From Sipunculus nudus (lineage: Eukaryota; Annelida; Sipuncula; Golfingiida; Sipunculidae): a stretch of DNA of 64,000 bases. Location of the stretch: positions 2,476,479 through 2,540,478 of the forward strand of contig CM049321.1 in NCBI GenBank assembly GCA_026874595.1, given 5' to 3'. Both the position numbers and the translations under genes were made by a program. Under the pieces are notes generated by a model that saw only the letters and a program-made list of their open reading frames with translations, searched no databases and had not been told where the DNA came from. This document shows positions 23,021 through 34,539 of this stretch, in pieces; position 1 is the first letter of the stretch, and the number at the start of each line of letters is the position of its first letter.

Positions 23021-23468
23021 CTAGCATCAGACCATCTTAAACTAGAAGAATGGTTTGGGGAAGGGCTGACCGGCCTACATCTGGGGTCTGATGTAATTGG
23101 CATCGACATTTGATGAACAGTGAGGCTGAAGTTCCATTAGCCAATTTCCTATCCTTCACTCTAGTTAGCTTCCCCAGGAATATCGCTAACCGTGGGCCCG
23201 GTGTAAGAGTGTATTTGAAGAGTCAATTCCTAAACCAATGATGGAATAAAATTACAAACACAAATTACCCTAGGAAACGTTTAAGGTCATCCCCAACATG
23301 TCTCTCTCTCTCTTTCTCTTTCTCTCTCTCAGGTGAGTGACCGGGCAGGTTGATCCCCTGCCAAATGAACCAAATTTCCGGGACATTTGCAACAACAAAG
23401 TTATACTCGAACTAGAATCCACTCTATATCTCTACCAAGGCATAACACTATTACTTGATCCGTCATTT
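23021..23468. other. Intergenic with a CT-rich tract
   Basis: No gene recognised. A polypyrimidine tract (23301-23331) is followed by 'caggtgag', which mimics a splice site but has no exon support. Confidence 0.35.
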
Positions 23469-23483
23469 TTTGCTCACCTTAAC
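23469..23483. repeat. Target-site duplication of the LINE, left copy
   Basis: TTTGCTCACCTTAAC, repeated exactly at 25612-25626 on the other side of the LINE. A 15-bp exact direct repeat bracketing a 5'-truncated LINE is the usual result of target-primed reverse transcription. Confidence 0.7.
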
Positions 23484-24111
23484 CATGACCATGTCCATTA
23501 CACCGCTCAGGCAATAACTAGGGTTTTTACGCCGCAGTTTTGCCTCTTCGGGTACCCCCCCTCTTTGCACTGAGGTCGCCAGAACTGACACGCCAGCCAG
23601 CCAGGTCCGGCCCGCCCTCGCTGACCGTCCACCACCGGGGAATCCCCTAAGTAAACCCGGGAGCCTGAGCCTAGCAAACAGCCAGTAATGTCCGAGCGCC
23701 ACCGGCCTACCCCTGGACTACCGTGAGTCCTGCCCTGAGCCTTGTCCCTTTCGACCAGGTACCGTGTTCGTTCGATCGGAGCCTTCTCGGGAGCCTTCAC
23801 TGGTGCTTGTGCCATCATGCTTGAGCCTTGCCCCTGCTGGTCCTGATCGGACCCCCGGTTTTTACGTCTCGGAGCCTTGTCCCTGCTCCTTTCGGGATCC
23901 CCTCAACTTTTATCCACCAAACGGCTGGCTCTTTAGGGCCTGGTTCCATACTGCCAGCAACAGGCTGGCCTACTTTTCTATCGAAAAACAGTATGGGGTC
24001 TTTTACGTGCCCATCCCCTTCTGGACACGGGACCGCCATTTTACGTCCTCATCCGATGGACGGCCCGTATTTTACTTTTGCAGTCGGGCGCTGCAGAGCT
24101 CCGGAGCCTTT
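23484..24111 (-). mobile_element. 3'UTR of the Jockey/CR1-like LINE
   Basis: About 630 bp of GC-rich, non-AT-like sequence follows the RT stop codon on the minus strand up to the 15-bp direct repeat. No poly(A) is seen at the junction. The last bases contain ATGG words (atggacatggtcatgg), which may be the tail. The open frames here on both strands are compositional artefacts. Confidence 0.6.
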
Positions 24112-25611
24112 CTACCCCTCCCCCACTTTCTCTAGTGGGGTGATGATACTGGGGTTCCGCTTGCCACTAATTTTTTGCCAGTCGAGCCACATTTTGAGGT
24201 CTTTATAGAACTTCTCTTGCTTCACCTTTTCGACATGGCCTTTGCTCAACCTTAGAATGTGGTCTTTCACATATTCTATTTCTGCCTTCTCGTGAAGCAC
24301 AGATACTCGGGTTCGAGGCGGGAGTCTCAAGGCTGTCCTTAAGGCTCTGTTTTGAAGCCGTTGAAGTGTCTTAATGTGGTGCTCTTTGGCTGAGATCAGG
24401 GCTATGCAGCCGTACATCATAACCGGTCTGATCCAGGCTTTATAAAGATATATCAAACTTTGGGTTGACATGCCCCCTGTCCCTGCTTTTAGCACTCTTA
24501 AGCAGTTTAGTCTCGCTTTGACCCTCTGTTCGATATCCTTTATATGAGCCGCCCATGTGAGTCTCTTATCAACCGTCAGCCCCAGGAATTTTACCTGGTC
24601 TGTGAATTGAATTGGTTCCCCGGCCAATTTCAGTTCTGGCGCTTTGCCGGCCTTACTGCCTTTCAGGTGCCTACCGAACTTGCAAGCCTGCGTTTTTGTC
24701 GCATTGACTCTTACCCGCCATCTGGCGCACCACTCGGTCACTTCATCTAGACCTGCCTGTAGCCTGGGTACTGCTCTCTTGCTATGTGTCCATAGCGCAG
24801 TATCATCCGCACATTGGCTCGTCGCCCCCGTGCGGACTCCCCCTTTCTCGGACAGGCTAGGCATGTCGTTGACGTATATGACTTGGAGCAGCGGGCTGAG
24901 AGCTGAGCCCTGTGGTGTGCCGGCGGCGGGTTCGATCTCGTGCGACTTAGCGTCACCTACTCTGACCCATAGCTTCCTGTCTCTTAGGAAGGATGAGAGG
25001 ATCCTCACGATGCGAGCCGGCAGTTTAGCCTGCGTTGCGATCTTGTACCTTAGACCATCCCGCCATACTGCGTCGAAGGCTTTCTCGACGTCTAGGAATA
25101 CTCCTATAGTATCACAAGATCCCTGCAGGCATTGCCCTACCGCCTGTGTCAGCCTGAACAGTTGGTCATTCGTTGACCTGCCTTCACGGAACCCGCTCTG
25201 ATTCGGGTTAAAGTACCCCGCTTTCTCCAGGTGTCTACTGATCCTGCCAGCTATTATCCGTTCCAGCACTTTCCCTAGAATTGGCAGTAGGCTGATGGGT
25301 CGGTAGCTTTTCGGTAGCGAGCGATCTTTTCCCGGCTTCGGGATCATGATCACGCTAGCTCTTTTCCATGCCCTCGGGAAGTACCCCAGTTTTAGGCACG
25401 CATTGAACACTATCGTGAGCGCTTCCAGCCCTTCCTCCGGCAGTTTGATCAGTACTTCCCTGGTGAGGCCGTCCTCCCTCGGGGCTTTCCTGCTTTTGAG
25501 TTTTTTCAGCTTCCTGCTGACTTCCGCTTTTGTGATCGCTCTCAATAACGGCTCATCCTCTGCTATTTGAGCATAACAGCTCTCCACCTTTGCCAGAGGT
25601 GAGTAAAACTC
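24112..25611 (-). CDS. 5'-truncated non-LTR retrotransposon reverse transcriptase
   Basis: One open minus-strand frame (continuing as read-through to 25737) encodes the RT of a Jockey/CR1-like LINE. Counting from the methionine at 25737, the visible order is 'KSRKAPREDGL' (81-91), 'YRPISLLPILGKVLERI' (145-161), 'NQSGFREGRSTNDQL' (179-193), motif A 'FLDVEKAFDAVW' (214-225), 'GTPQGSALSPLL' (273-284) and the catalytic box 'CADD' (309-312). A thumb and C-terminal region follow, with 'RPVMMYG' and 'LQRLQNRALR'. Residues 1-42 come from flanking DNA. Endonuclease, ORF1 and the 5' part of ORF2 are missing. The box has Cys where Tyr or Phe is usual, and KAPG(x)DG reads KAPREDG, so it is probably inactive though still open. 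High GC and codon use differ from the surroundings, suggesting recent arrival. Confidence 0.9.
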   Translation of the reverse strand, partial: EFYSPLAKVESCYAQIAEDEPLLRAITKAEVSRKLKKLKSRKAPREDGLTREVLIKLPEEGLEALTIVFNACLKLGYFPRAWKRASVIMIPKPGKDRSLPKSYRPISLLPILGKVLERIIAGRISRHLEKAGYFNPNQSGFREGRSTNDQLFRLTQAVGQCLQGSCDTIGVFLDVEKAFDAVWRDGLRYKIATQAKLPARIVRILSSFLRDRKLWVRVGDAKSHEIEPAAGTPQGSALSPLLQVIYVNDMPSLSEKGGVRTGATSQCADDTALWTHSKRAVPRLQAGLDEVTEWCARWRVRVNATKTQACKFGRHLKGSKAGKAPELKLAGEPIQFTDQVKFLGLTVDKRLTWAAHIKDIEQRVKARLNCLRVLKAGTGGMSTQSLIYLYKAWIRPVMMYGCIALISAKEHHIKTLQRLQNRALRTALRLPPRTRVSVLHEKAEIEYVKDHILRLSKGHVEKVKQEKFYKDLKMWLDWQKISGKRNPSIITPLEKVGEG

Positions 25612-25626
25612 TTTGCTCACCTTAAC
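25612..25626. repeat. Target-site duplication of the LINE, right copy
   Basis: Exact repeat of the 15 bases at 23469-23483, located where LINE protein similarity begins. Confidence 0.7.
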
Positions 25627-25639
25627 AAAAATCTTATCC

Positions 25640-25770
25640 GGTTTTATCCAAGTCCATGTCCTAACCACCCAAGAAGTCTCGTATAGTGTCTTCGTAATAG
25701 TGTAAACAAACATATAAACCAACCAATGAACAGGCATCCTTATCTATGTACGGGAGTAATAAGGCTCTAA
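25640..25770 (-). repeat. Dispersed repeat R3, probable copy interrupted by the LINE
   Basis: 'gtgtaaacaaacatataaac', 'gaacaggcatccttatc' and the preceding 'gtcttcgtaatag' follow the pattern of the R3 copies at 18840 and 20040. The LINE inserted at or beside its 5' part. Confidence 0.45.
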
Positions 25771-28319
25771 ATGAAGCCATTATCCGGCTTAAAAACAACT
25801 GAATAAAGCTGAATAAACCCGGATTCTTAAACTGATGAAGTAAGACGGAAAGTCGGTTGAATCTGTTTATATTCCCCGCTACATGCATTCCTACTTGTTT
25901 TAGAGATTTTGGAGATTTTTGAGTGGTTCAAAAAAGCGTTATCCTTCCTCAACTTTTGACATCCCCCCCCCCCCCACCACCTTACCAATAAACAGTTGCT
26001 GCAGATACCTTCTCGCCTGTACGCTGTTATCGGAGTACTTTTCTTGTCGCTTAATTGCCTGCGCCCTTATTGAACTTTTGCGGGTTAATTTCGCTCTGTT
26101 TCCCGAAATCGCCATTTTGAATACAAGTAAAACCAGGGCGTCAGAGGTCGCATGTCGTTATTAGAGATATACTGCAGTTAGTGTCGTTAAACTTAAAGAT
26201 TATACAAAAGGATATATGGCTTCATCGCAAACGTACTCACGGTGGCGTTGATATGATATCAGTACAATACTAGTTATTGTCTCACCTGTCAGCTACAGCC
26301 ATGACGCGGGTCCATCCATCATATGACGTTTTTTGTAAAAAGTTTTTATCAACAATAACTTGACAGATTCTAAAGAAATTAAGTATATGTGCTCATAATG
26401 AGCCACATGCGCAGAAAACGAATGGTTGATGGTGCCGTCTAGATATTACTAATTATTTATGGGCTTTACGTGTTATTCCCCATAAGAAAATACCATCGGT
26501 TGAGCTCTGTAGCCAACTTTGTAGCAGCAATCTGCAGCATATTTGAATTTCAATCTTGATGAATGCAAGGTATTTTATTGCAATATCCACATATTTTTAT
26601 AATTGTAGATTGTTTAAGTTTATTTTTTTTGCTTCCAGCACTTAAACATACAGTCATGAAATCGATTCAAGCCTGTTTCACAGGCATATATTATTATTTA
26701 TTTTAAAGAATAATCAAGCAAAATTGACCAAAATTAAATGAAAACCCTTAAAATCATTGTAGATAACTAACGAAATGTTACTTTTGGAGGTTGTTGAGCC
26801 TTTTTAAACATTAGTAAATAGTTTCCATCTAGCCAAGGATTGATTCTTAATTCAGTTTGGTATATTGTGTTTACTTTTTCACAATCATTTTACTGTTGTG
26901 TTTTGGGTCAAATTTCTCCGCTCACATCATTTACGGGTCTTAGGACTTTCTGTAAGGTTTGAAAGAATTAGATTTGTTTACGGAACAGAGGCAGGCGTGG
27001 ATATAACAAATCGAAATGCGCTTGTTATCAGCTTTGATTAAGTCTGAAAACACCAACAGTAAATCGTACACCTTAACACAGTTATATCACATTTCCCTAC
27101 TGCACTAGCGGTTAGAATGAAGCATAAAGCCTATTCATGATATACAAAACGTAACTACAAGACCGTACGTACGTTATACGCATTATACGTTAAACAGATC
27201 ACCTCGGGTAACGATATCGCCCATTCAAAATGAATACAACAGGTTTTATTGGTCCCAAGCAGTCTGTTAAGGGTATCGAATTTCCTTTGAGCAGCAGTAT
27301 TGCTTTCATTCAAGTTCACCTATCTTGGATTTTAAAATGAATCTGTCTCGCCTTTGTTGTACAAATTAAAATTAAATCTGTCATACGCAATATGAGGTTT
27401 CCGTTTCCTTTATACATAAACAGATAAATCTATTTATTCAATGGAAATATAACCCCTTTCATGACTCACAATTGTTTTTTTGCTAGCCCACTAAGACCAA
27501 ATTCATAAGGTTTGTCTCTTTTTTTACTTCAAGTATAGAATTAAGCTGATAAGTCTTAACAGGACACTTTTTAAAGCCTTAGTATTAGATCTTACATTTC
27601 CTTTGTAACATACACAATAGGTATTACAAGCTGTTTGGTTTGATTTTATCAAACAGTACACCAATAGCCGTCCAAGATACTACAAGGATATAACGTTTCA
27701 CAAAGGACATTATAATATTTTTTTTCAAAGTGAGAATCCTACATTTAAAAAGAAAGGTATTGGAATGGCAAATGAATTTGTAAATCGTACCTCTCATGTA
27801 AGTTTCATGCTTATCTCACACCAGTTATCTGTGAATCACATAGCTCACAGGTGACATGTAGGTAGTCAGAAATTCAACAAACATGCGGAGATATTGAACA
27901 TTTATGCTGCGCCATAACGGAATCTATTTGCGTATGGTGTTAAATAGTAAATATATGCATATAAAGTGTTAAGTCTTTGGTAAGTGACACGATGCTTGTT
28001 AGAAATATGGCGTCAAAAATTACGATTTTCCCCCATTGTGAGTTTTGCCATAATTTTTGGCATGGTATAAGCTGCTACTCTGACGCAAAGCTAGAGTTTT
28101 ATGTCAGAAGAATAAAACTGCTCCGAGGCGAAACTAAGAGACAGTGAGACAATAGATCTTTTATCCTGATGACTCCGTCTAGGAAACTTTTTTGTTGTTG
28201 CAATTATCTGAGCCACGATGCGAAATCCCAAATTAACTCAAAGCATTTTTTAATAATAGAAAGCTAGTGTCCTGATGCCCTACTCAACTAAATTTAATCG
28301 ATTGTTAGACTGCGAATGA
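25771..28319. other. Intergenic, no gene seen
   Basis: AT-rich DNA without a coding frame longer than about 80 codons. A stretch near 27975-28030 ('agtgacacgatgcttgt', 'gcgtcaaaaat') resembles 58592-58640 in the MALSU1-like intron and, weakly, 31275-31330: another low-copy interspersed repeat. Confidence 0.4.
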
Positions 28320-28780
28320 AAAACCTAATAAAGGAAGAAAAAAGATATAACTATACTGCATAAAGCAAACACATGAGGCCATAAACTGTAGAAATTGGAT
28401 CCTCTGGTCCTGTGTTATCTGTCGTACCGACAGGAAACAATATACAAACATGCCCTAACGTAATATCATACTATTTTTCGTACTATTTAGTACACATTTA
28501 TGGCACTTCATTGTGTAATGTAAACTCGTAATAAAATAAACTAAACCTTGATGTTTGTCATAAATATTCTATAACATTATTTCCCATAGCAGAAAGCAAA
28601 CGTAATGTATTATACATATGCCAGACCTTAATTTTTCTGCAGAGAAATTTATTGAGACATTGTTTCAGGCAGAGAAAAGGTACCCATGCTCAAAATGTCC
28701 TCGAACTTAAAGCAATAGCTTACTACCTTAAAATCACTTATATTTAAGACCATTGTGCTATAATAGTATACCTATTCTGA
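28320..28780 (+). repeat. Triplicated segment R4, copy 1
   Basis: Shares with 29490-29990 the order 'cctaataaagg', 'gaggccataaactgtag', 'cctgtgttatctgtc', 'accgacaggaaacaata', 'gtcataaatatt' and 'atgccagacc'. A more diverged third copy is at 31530-31870. All three are in the same orientation. Non-coding. Confidence 0.75.
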
Positions 28781-29040
28781 GTGAAAGCTTAAATAACTAG
28801 CTTATCCATTTTACAATGATTCTTTCAACCCTACATCATAAACATAGTCAAATTTTTTTCATTATCACTTTTAGAAATATAATTTACATCGTAAGTTTTT
28901 TTCAGTAAACGCTGACATTAATATGGGTACTCCAATATAAAGGAATTAAATAGAATATGTTGTGTTCATTTTCTTTTTATCTCTCAAAAAAAGCACAACA
29001 TATACACTCACGATATACACCCACGAACCTTACATCATGA

Positions 29041-29270
29041 GCCGGCTTCTGTAGCCCAGGGGTAGAGCACACGACTCAAAGCCGGGATATGGTGAGTTCG
29101 AATCTCAGCCCAGGCGGTGAGATTTTTCACGGTCGGTCCCAATCCAAGGTAAGGGCTCTCATGGCTTAATGGGAAAGCCGTGCCCAACGGCCCTGGTTCA
29201 CTCACAGGTGTGCCTTTCGGGGGTTTCTCGGTGGGGACAATAACACTGCCAGGGCCCGTAGGTGCCATAT
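29041..29270 (+). mobile_element. tRNA-derived SINE, well-preserved copy
   Basis: The head is clearly tRNA-like: an A box 'tagcccaggggtagagc' (29052-29068) and a B box 'gagttcgaatctc' (29093-29105), spaced as in tRNA genes. A body follows ('tttttcacggtcgg', 'ggcttaatgggaaagccgtg') that is also present at 4185-4450. It lies between the first two R4 copies. RNA polymerase III transcription is expected from the boxes. No exact target duplication was identified. Confidence 0.85.
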
Positions 29271-29489
29271 ATATATTCCATATTACATATGCTTACTTAG
29301 CTAGCATTTAACAAAATGGAGGCAGTTACATCCAACAAAAAATATAAAAAATAATCAATAATCGTTGCTATTCGCTGCACCCGGAATCTTTATTCAATTA
29401 CCTGGACAAAGTCCAACTTAACATAACGCTTTTTCTGAACAAAAGAAATGTATAACGGGCAATGACAGGATCGTATTGCTGAACAGGTC

Positions 29490-29990
29490 CTGTCAGAACT
29501 GAATGAATTGATTGGCAGATGGGAAATGGAACCTGATAAAGGTAGAAAAAATATATATTAATACCACATGAAACAAACAAACGAGGCCATAAACTGTAGT
29601 AAATGGACCCTCTTGCCCTGTGTTATCTGTCATACCGACAGGAAACAATAACCACCTATGCCCAAACGTAATTTCATACAATTTTTCGTACTTTTCATTA
29701 CCTATTTGTGACACATCACTTTTTGCTGTAAACTAGTAATTACATGAACAAAACCCTGGTGAGTGTCATAAATATTGTATAACCTTGTTTCCCATAGGAC
29801 GAAGCAAACATAATGCATTATATAAATGCCAGACCCTAATATGATTCAGATAATTTCATCAAGACATGGATCAGGCATAGTAAACGGAAGTGCTAATGTT
29901 AAAAAAATATTCTGTCTTTTTACATGGCATTTGTAAGATATAAGACCTGTAATAGTGCACTTGTATTGGTATACCTATTAAAGGGGCCTA
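29490..29990 (+). repeat. Triplicated segment R4, copy 2
   Basis: Second and closest copy of R4 (see 28320-28780). Followed at 29990-30110 by a short direct doublet of about 70 bp ('tgatatctgaagtctattta' against 'agacatcagaggtctattaa'). Confidence 0.7.
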
Positions 29991-30111
29991 TTCCTTAAAT
30001 GGACCTTTTCTGATATCTGAAGTCTATTTACTAAAGATCTAATTAAACCCGCAGGGATTAGTCTTAAAGGGACTTATTCAGACATCAGAGGTCTATTAAC
30101 TGAAGAAAATC

Positions 30112-30830
30112 TCTTGAATCTTTGATAGAAATAAGCCAGAAAACGCTGGTCGGGCTACGCATAAAGGGCTGTTTGTTTTGTTTATATCCACGTGTTTATA
30201 ACATGTGGGGTCCTGTAAAAATAATAAAAACACATTCAACAATGACATGGGGTGGCAAGTCAGACAAACCAGAGTTTTGCAAAGGCCTTTTCGCAGCTAG
30301 TAACCTTACAACTTCCTCACATATACAACTAGCCACCGTTGGTCACATGATATTTCTCTTTGTCAACATCGGCGGGTTTTCCTGCCTTTAATCTTAATGT
30401 ATTTTTGATGAGCTCGTGCAGGCTTATGTGTTTCTTCTCCTAGTAAATATTTTAGAAGTAATTCTCTTGAAAATAAAATTTGATAAAAAAGGTACAATAT
30501 TACATTATAAAGTATGGATTACCATGAATCTTGAGTGACATATTGATCATGGATTGCATGATCATCAGATGGTTTTAGGTCGACTGACTATAAGTCATCT
30601 GAGCAGCTGCGTTCACCCTTTGTTCGTCGTTTGTCCATTCGGCCTCACGGACAGATGATTGTCAGATGCATCGTTTATCTGCATTGATTGTCCGAAAAAT
30701 GACAGTTTTCAGATATTGAACATTTTGTTGAAGGTGGCGTTTAGTTTCAAAACGTCAGCTAGCTGAGCGCCATGACTCATAGGCCATTTGTTCTGCTTTT
30801 CGTATGTATAAAAGTTACAGTATGGCTTCC
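30112..30830. other. Intergenic, no gene seen
   Basis: A 90-codon frame at 30122-30391 has no domain or splice support. No repeats recognised apart from the R2-like start 'ttaaagggacttattcagac' near 30064. Confidence 0.35.
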
Positions 30831-30834
30831 TTTA

Positions 30835-30995
30835 TTCCTCGCTAGCCGAGAATTCACCACTCAGTAGGCATTTATGTCGGACTGGTAAGCCTAACTTGAG
30901 TCGTGATACAGGCCAAATGGGAAATGTACTGTAGCGCTCACCTTTCCTGTTTCTTCGATATCGTGGTAAACAACCGATAATCTTAACATTAGGAT
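30835..30995 (-). repeat. Dispersed repeat R5, minus copy
   Basis: Reverse complement matches 41018-41165 at about 75 percent, including 'ctgtatcacgactcaagt', 'gcttaccagtcc' and 'ataaatgcc.actgagt'. In both copies the matching frame stays open and gives similar peptides ('STFPIWPVSRLKLGLPV' here), so an ancient coding origin cannot be excluded. Confidence 0.6.
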
Positions 30996-31529
30996 ACGAA
31001 TTATGTTTAAGCACAAAAGAATACGTGTCAACTCACAACCGAAACTAAAACTCAGTTCTTATCCTAACAAGAAATTTCCTGTAATGCGTAAAAGTTGGCT
31101 ATGGCCAGGTAACCAAAGTGTGAGCCATGCTTGTATTCATGCGGTAAAAAAATCAACAAACATGGAAAGGGGGTTGCTAATATGCTGAGTTAAAACGGAA
31201 CTTTCTCGCACATGGTAGGTCTTGCTTGAAAGTATGCTAAAACGATAACGGTTGTTCTTGTTTATGTCAATGACGGCGTTCTTGTAGGCTATGAGGCGTT
31301 GTCAGAAGAGACGAAAATATTTGCATACGCATAGTGCCGTAAATACAGACCGGTCTCCGTTGCGGGATGTAAAGGCCCTTAGATAACGCAAAATACACTG
31401 GTCGTAGGAATGTTAGAGGCCCAAAATGGCGCTATAGACAGGATCACAAACAGGCTATCGGTGTGTGCTTTTGAGAAAGGTAATACTTAAAAACTTTAGC
31501 AGTTTGGCTGCACCTGATAACAAAAAAGA
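30996..31529. other. Intergenic, no gene seen
   Basis: Weak similarity of 31275-31330 to 27975-28030. No gene recognised. Confidence 0.35.
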
Positions 31530-31870
31530 ACAAATCAGATATTAAACTACATAAGCATATAAATGACGCCATAGACTGCTTAAAATGTGCCCACTGGTCC
31601 TGTGTTAATTGTCAAAGCGACAGGTGATATTAACGCTTATGTAATTGCATACTATTTCTATTAGTATTTAACACTCTATATGACACAATTTTGTGTGCTA
31701 CAAACTATAATAGCCTAAATAAACACCGCTTCGTTTCATAAACATTGTTCAGTCGTATTTTTCCAAAGCAGATATATTGGATTTATACGTGCCATGCCTT
31801 AATTTGAGGCATATAATTCCATTTAGATATTAATATTTAAGGCCAATAAAGTGCTGAAGTGCTCATGTCC
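31530..31870 (+). repeat. Triplicated segment R4, copy 3 (most diverged)
   Basis: Retains 'cctgtgttaattgtc', 'gcgacagg', 'cataaacattgt' and 'gccatgcc.taat' in the R4 order, with many substitutions. Confidence 0.6.
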
Positions 31871-32274
31871 ACACTTTTCTACCATTAGCGTAACATATTT
31901 GTACTATTGCTCACATTATACAGATTTATACAGTTTTATATAAAAAATTATATGATAATCATTACATTTGTGTTGTTTGAGTGGATTGTGGCTTCTACAA
32001 CAAAAACGGATCAAACTTCCCAGCAGAAGGCCCTACCAATCCCCCATAAAATGTCAAAGTTTCTTTGGGACAATAACCCAAATGGCAAACCGGACAAAGG
32101 TCCGCGGCAAATCATGGTATTCTTCACTCCAAATATATATAATATATATAAATTGAGCGAATGCAATTTTGCTGCTCCACATGCACCCCCGTCCAAAAAG
32201 TCTCATGTTTTTATATCCTGATACTTTCCTTAATCGAATAATTACTTCAACACACTCTGAGAGTTATTCATTCA

Positions 32275-32319
<45 letters not shown>

Positions 32320-33010
32320 AACAAGTGGCCCCCAAAAAACGCCCCAAAGTTTAGATATGGATATCTCAACGACTCTCATTGGAATTGCACAAAACTTTAT
32401 GTACATATATAACATGATGTTTTAAAAGAATGTCCCTGACATAAAAGGTTTTTGTACTAAATTAATTAGAAAATCTGATGTCCAACTTAGTGAATTTCCT
32501 CTCCATCTTCTTGAACCATACAACTTGTAATCTAATATACCCAAATGATCACGAAAAGGTTCTCATTAAAAGGTGACGACTAGCGTTCTTGGTGGTTTAC
32601 CTGAAACACAATTATCTTAATATGACGTTGCTAGGTGACGTCTAATTACACGAGGATAGCGTTCCCAGGTTTATTACAAACTATCATTATATATTCAGGG
32701 CTATTTGACTTGCAGGGGTATTTGACAAAACTAACTTCCGGGAGCTACTGACACTGTATCCTAAAAAAGACGACACAAACAATCCAGACGACCGCATGCA
32801 AGTGTCAAGAACCTGTCACCTGCCAATCAAGTGTCAGCCACCTACACAGTGCAGACTCATGAATTGCAAATTAGGATAGCAGACACTGTAATAAGTCTAG
32901 TGTACTAAAAGCAGTAATGTCAAATATAGTGTTCAATATGCAGGTAAAATAATATTAAATTGTATCCAGCAGTCATGGGTATTAAGATTTGGTGCATTTT
33001 TATCGGGCCT

Positions 33011-33060
<50 letters not shown>

Positions 33061-33369
33061 CTCATGTTACAGGTTTGAAGTGTTTCCAGTTCAACCTTAT
33101 AAAAATATACATTAATCTATTACTTTTAGTGTTTCAGTGCAGACAATGGAAATGTAATCATGAGCAGTGATTTTACCATATATAGGGTCTCCTAAACTGT
33201 TTAATTTAACAACCAGCTCTTAAAGGGACGAAGAATGTACATGTGCCAGTACGCCCTGAATACAGCGCGTGACCTCCTGTTGGCCTTCCACTAGCGAATG
33301 GTTAAGCAAAGCGTAACCGCTGCTTATTGGGCCTAATGTGCCCGCTGGCCATTTCCCCCAGTATTCCGT
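31871..33369. other. Intergenic with two (TA)n tracts
   Basis: TA microsatellites at 32279-32315 and 33016-33056. No gene recognised. Confidence 0.4.
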
Positions 33370-33748
33370 CAGGCGCGGATCAAGGGTTTTTTTTCCAGAG
33401 GGGCGTCAGAAGATGTCTGGCCACAGACACCCTCTCTCTCTCTCTGGTATAACATACAATGTGCAAGCTGTTTTTTTTCTGCATGCTTTAATCAAGCCAA
33501 AAGAAAATGTATGATGCCCTGTCACTGTCCTTTAAGATAAAAGCATGAATAGAGAAACCGGACATTTAATAATGAAAGATAGGCGAAAGAGTCACGGGGC
33601 ACGCAACATAGTGGACCCATTACCTAGCATAAAAATTTTGTTATGTTAAATAGTATAGTAAACAGTGTATTTTGAGTATTCTGACGCAAATTACCTGAGA
33701 GTAGGGGGCCTCTCAACAACCAAAACCCCCTCTCTGGACCCGCGCCTG
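33370..33748. mobile_element. Inverted-repeat MITE, 'CAGGCGCGG' ends
   Basis: The left end CAGGCGCGGATCAAGGG, followed by 'ttccagagggg', is mirrored by 'cccctctctggacccgcgcctg' at the right end. The interior of about 330 bp has no coding capacity and includes a short CT tract. The target duplication is unclear. Confidence 0.65.
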
Positions 33749-34434
33749 TTCATTTGTGAGATAAGGAGATGACCTTAATGTTCAAATATCCATATTCTAC
33801 TGTTTCCCAAAACCGGATCGTCATTGTCGTATACACAGAAACAAGATGGCGCGCCACTACATACCATATTCTCATTGACAGGTTTAGTATAAGAGAGGGT
33901 GTTCCTGCTGTGGTTTACAGGATTCAAGTTTATCAGGAAAACTAGTGACTACTGCGCTATTGATCGCTAACAAGGGGACCTATACTTGACAAAAGTTCAA
34001 GGAATAAGTTATGCCAATTGGTGTACGAAGTATAAGGTAGTTGGCATCTTGTTTTAATTTGTACTCAAAATGGACCAGTTTTACATAGTGACATTTCTTA
34101 ACTGTAAGTAACATTCTTGAAGACCTCCATCGTGTAATCTCAGTAAATCTTTGCAGCAGTAAAGGAAAACATGTTTGATTATTGGATGTTATTTCATTAA
34201 TACTATGGTCAATGGCAAATCTATGGTTGCTTTGCTGATACTCTGACATGACTGCAATTTTTCCCTCTCATAATAAGCATTCCAATACACAAATTATTTA
34301 TATATTCGGCGGTCCAATCGATCATTCGTCTTCCTCTTACACATGGTAGACGGTGAACTTCGCCTAAATGCAACTTCGGTTAATTGAAACAAATTTGCTT
34401 GACAAAAGCCTCTTGCAATAGAGCGGCTTCGTCT

Positions 34435-34436
<2 letters not shown>
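33749..34436. other. Intergenic, no gene seen
   Basis: An 89-codon minus frame (33980-34249) has no recognised domain. Nothing else was seen. Confidence 0.35.

Positions 34437-34502
<66 letters not shown>
34437..34502. repeat. (TA)n microsatellite, about 33 units
   Basis: The longest TA tract in the window. Poly-Tyr/Ile open frames across it on both strands are artefacts. Confidence 0.95.
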
Positions 34503-34504
<2 letters not shown>

Positions 34505-34539
34505 GCCAGACGGTCGTTATTCTGTATTTCTTCTTCCAT

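Noticed and set aside
23301-23340. Splice acceptor-like polypyrimidine tract followed by caggtgag
   Set aside because: No exon with coding potential lies on either side; simple CT repeat.
23463-24208. Several 70-126 codon open frames around 23.5-24.2 kb on both strands
   Set aside because: The GC-rich LINE 3'UTR has few stop codons. The frames overlap each other on both strands and match nothing.
24644-25201. 185-codon plus-strand frame
   Set aside because: It is the antisense shadow of the LINE reverse transcriptase.
29041-29115. Functional tRNA gene
   Set aside because: The boxes are tRNA-like, but the body beyond the B box does not fold as an acceptor stem, and a related sequence recurs at 4185 with a shared non-tRNA tail: a SINE.
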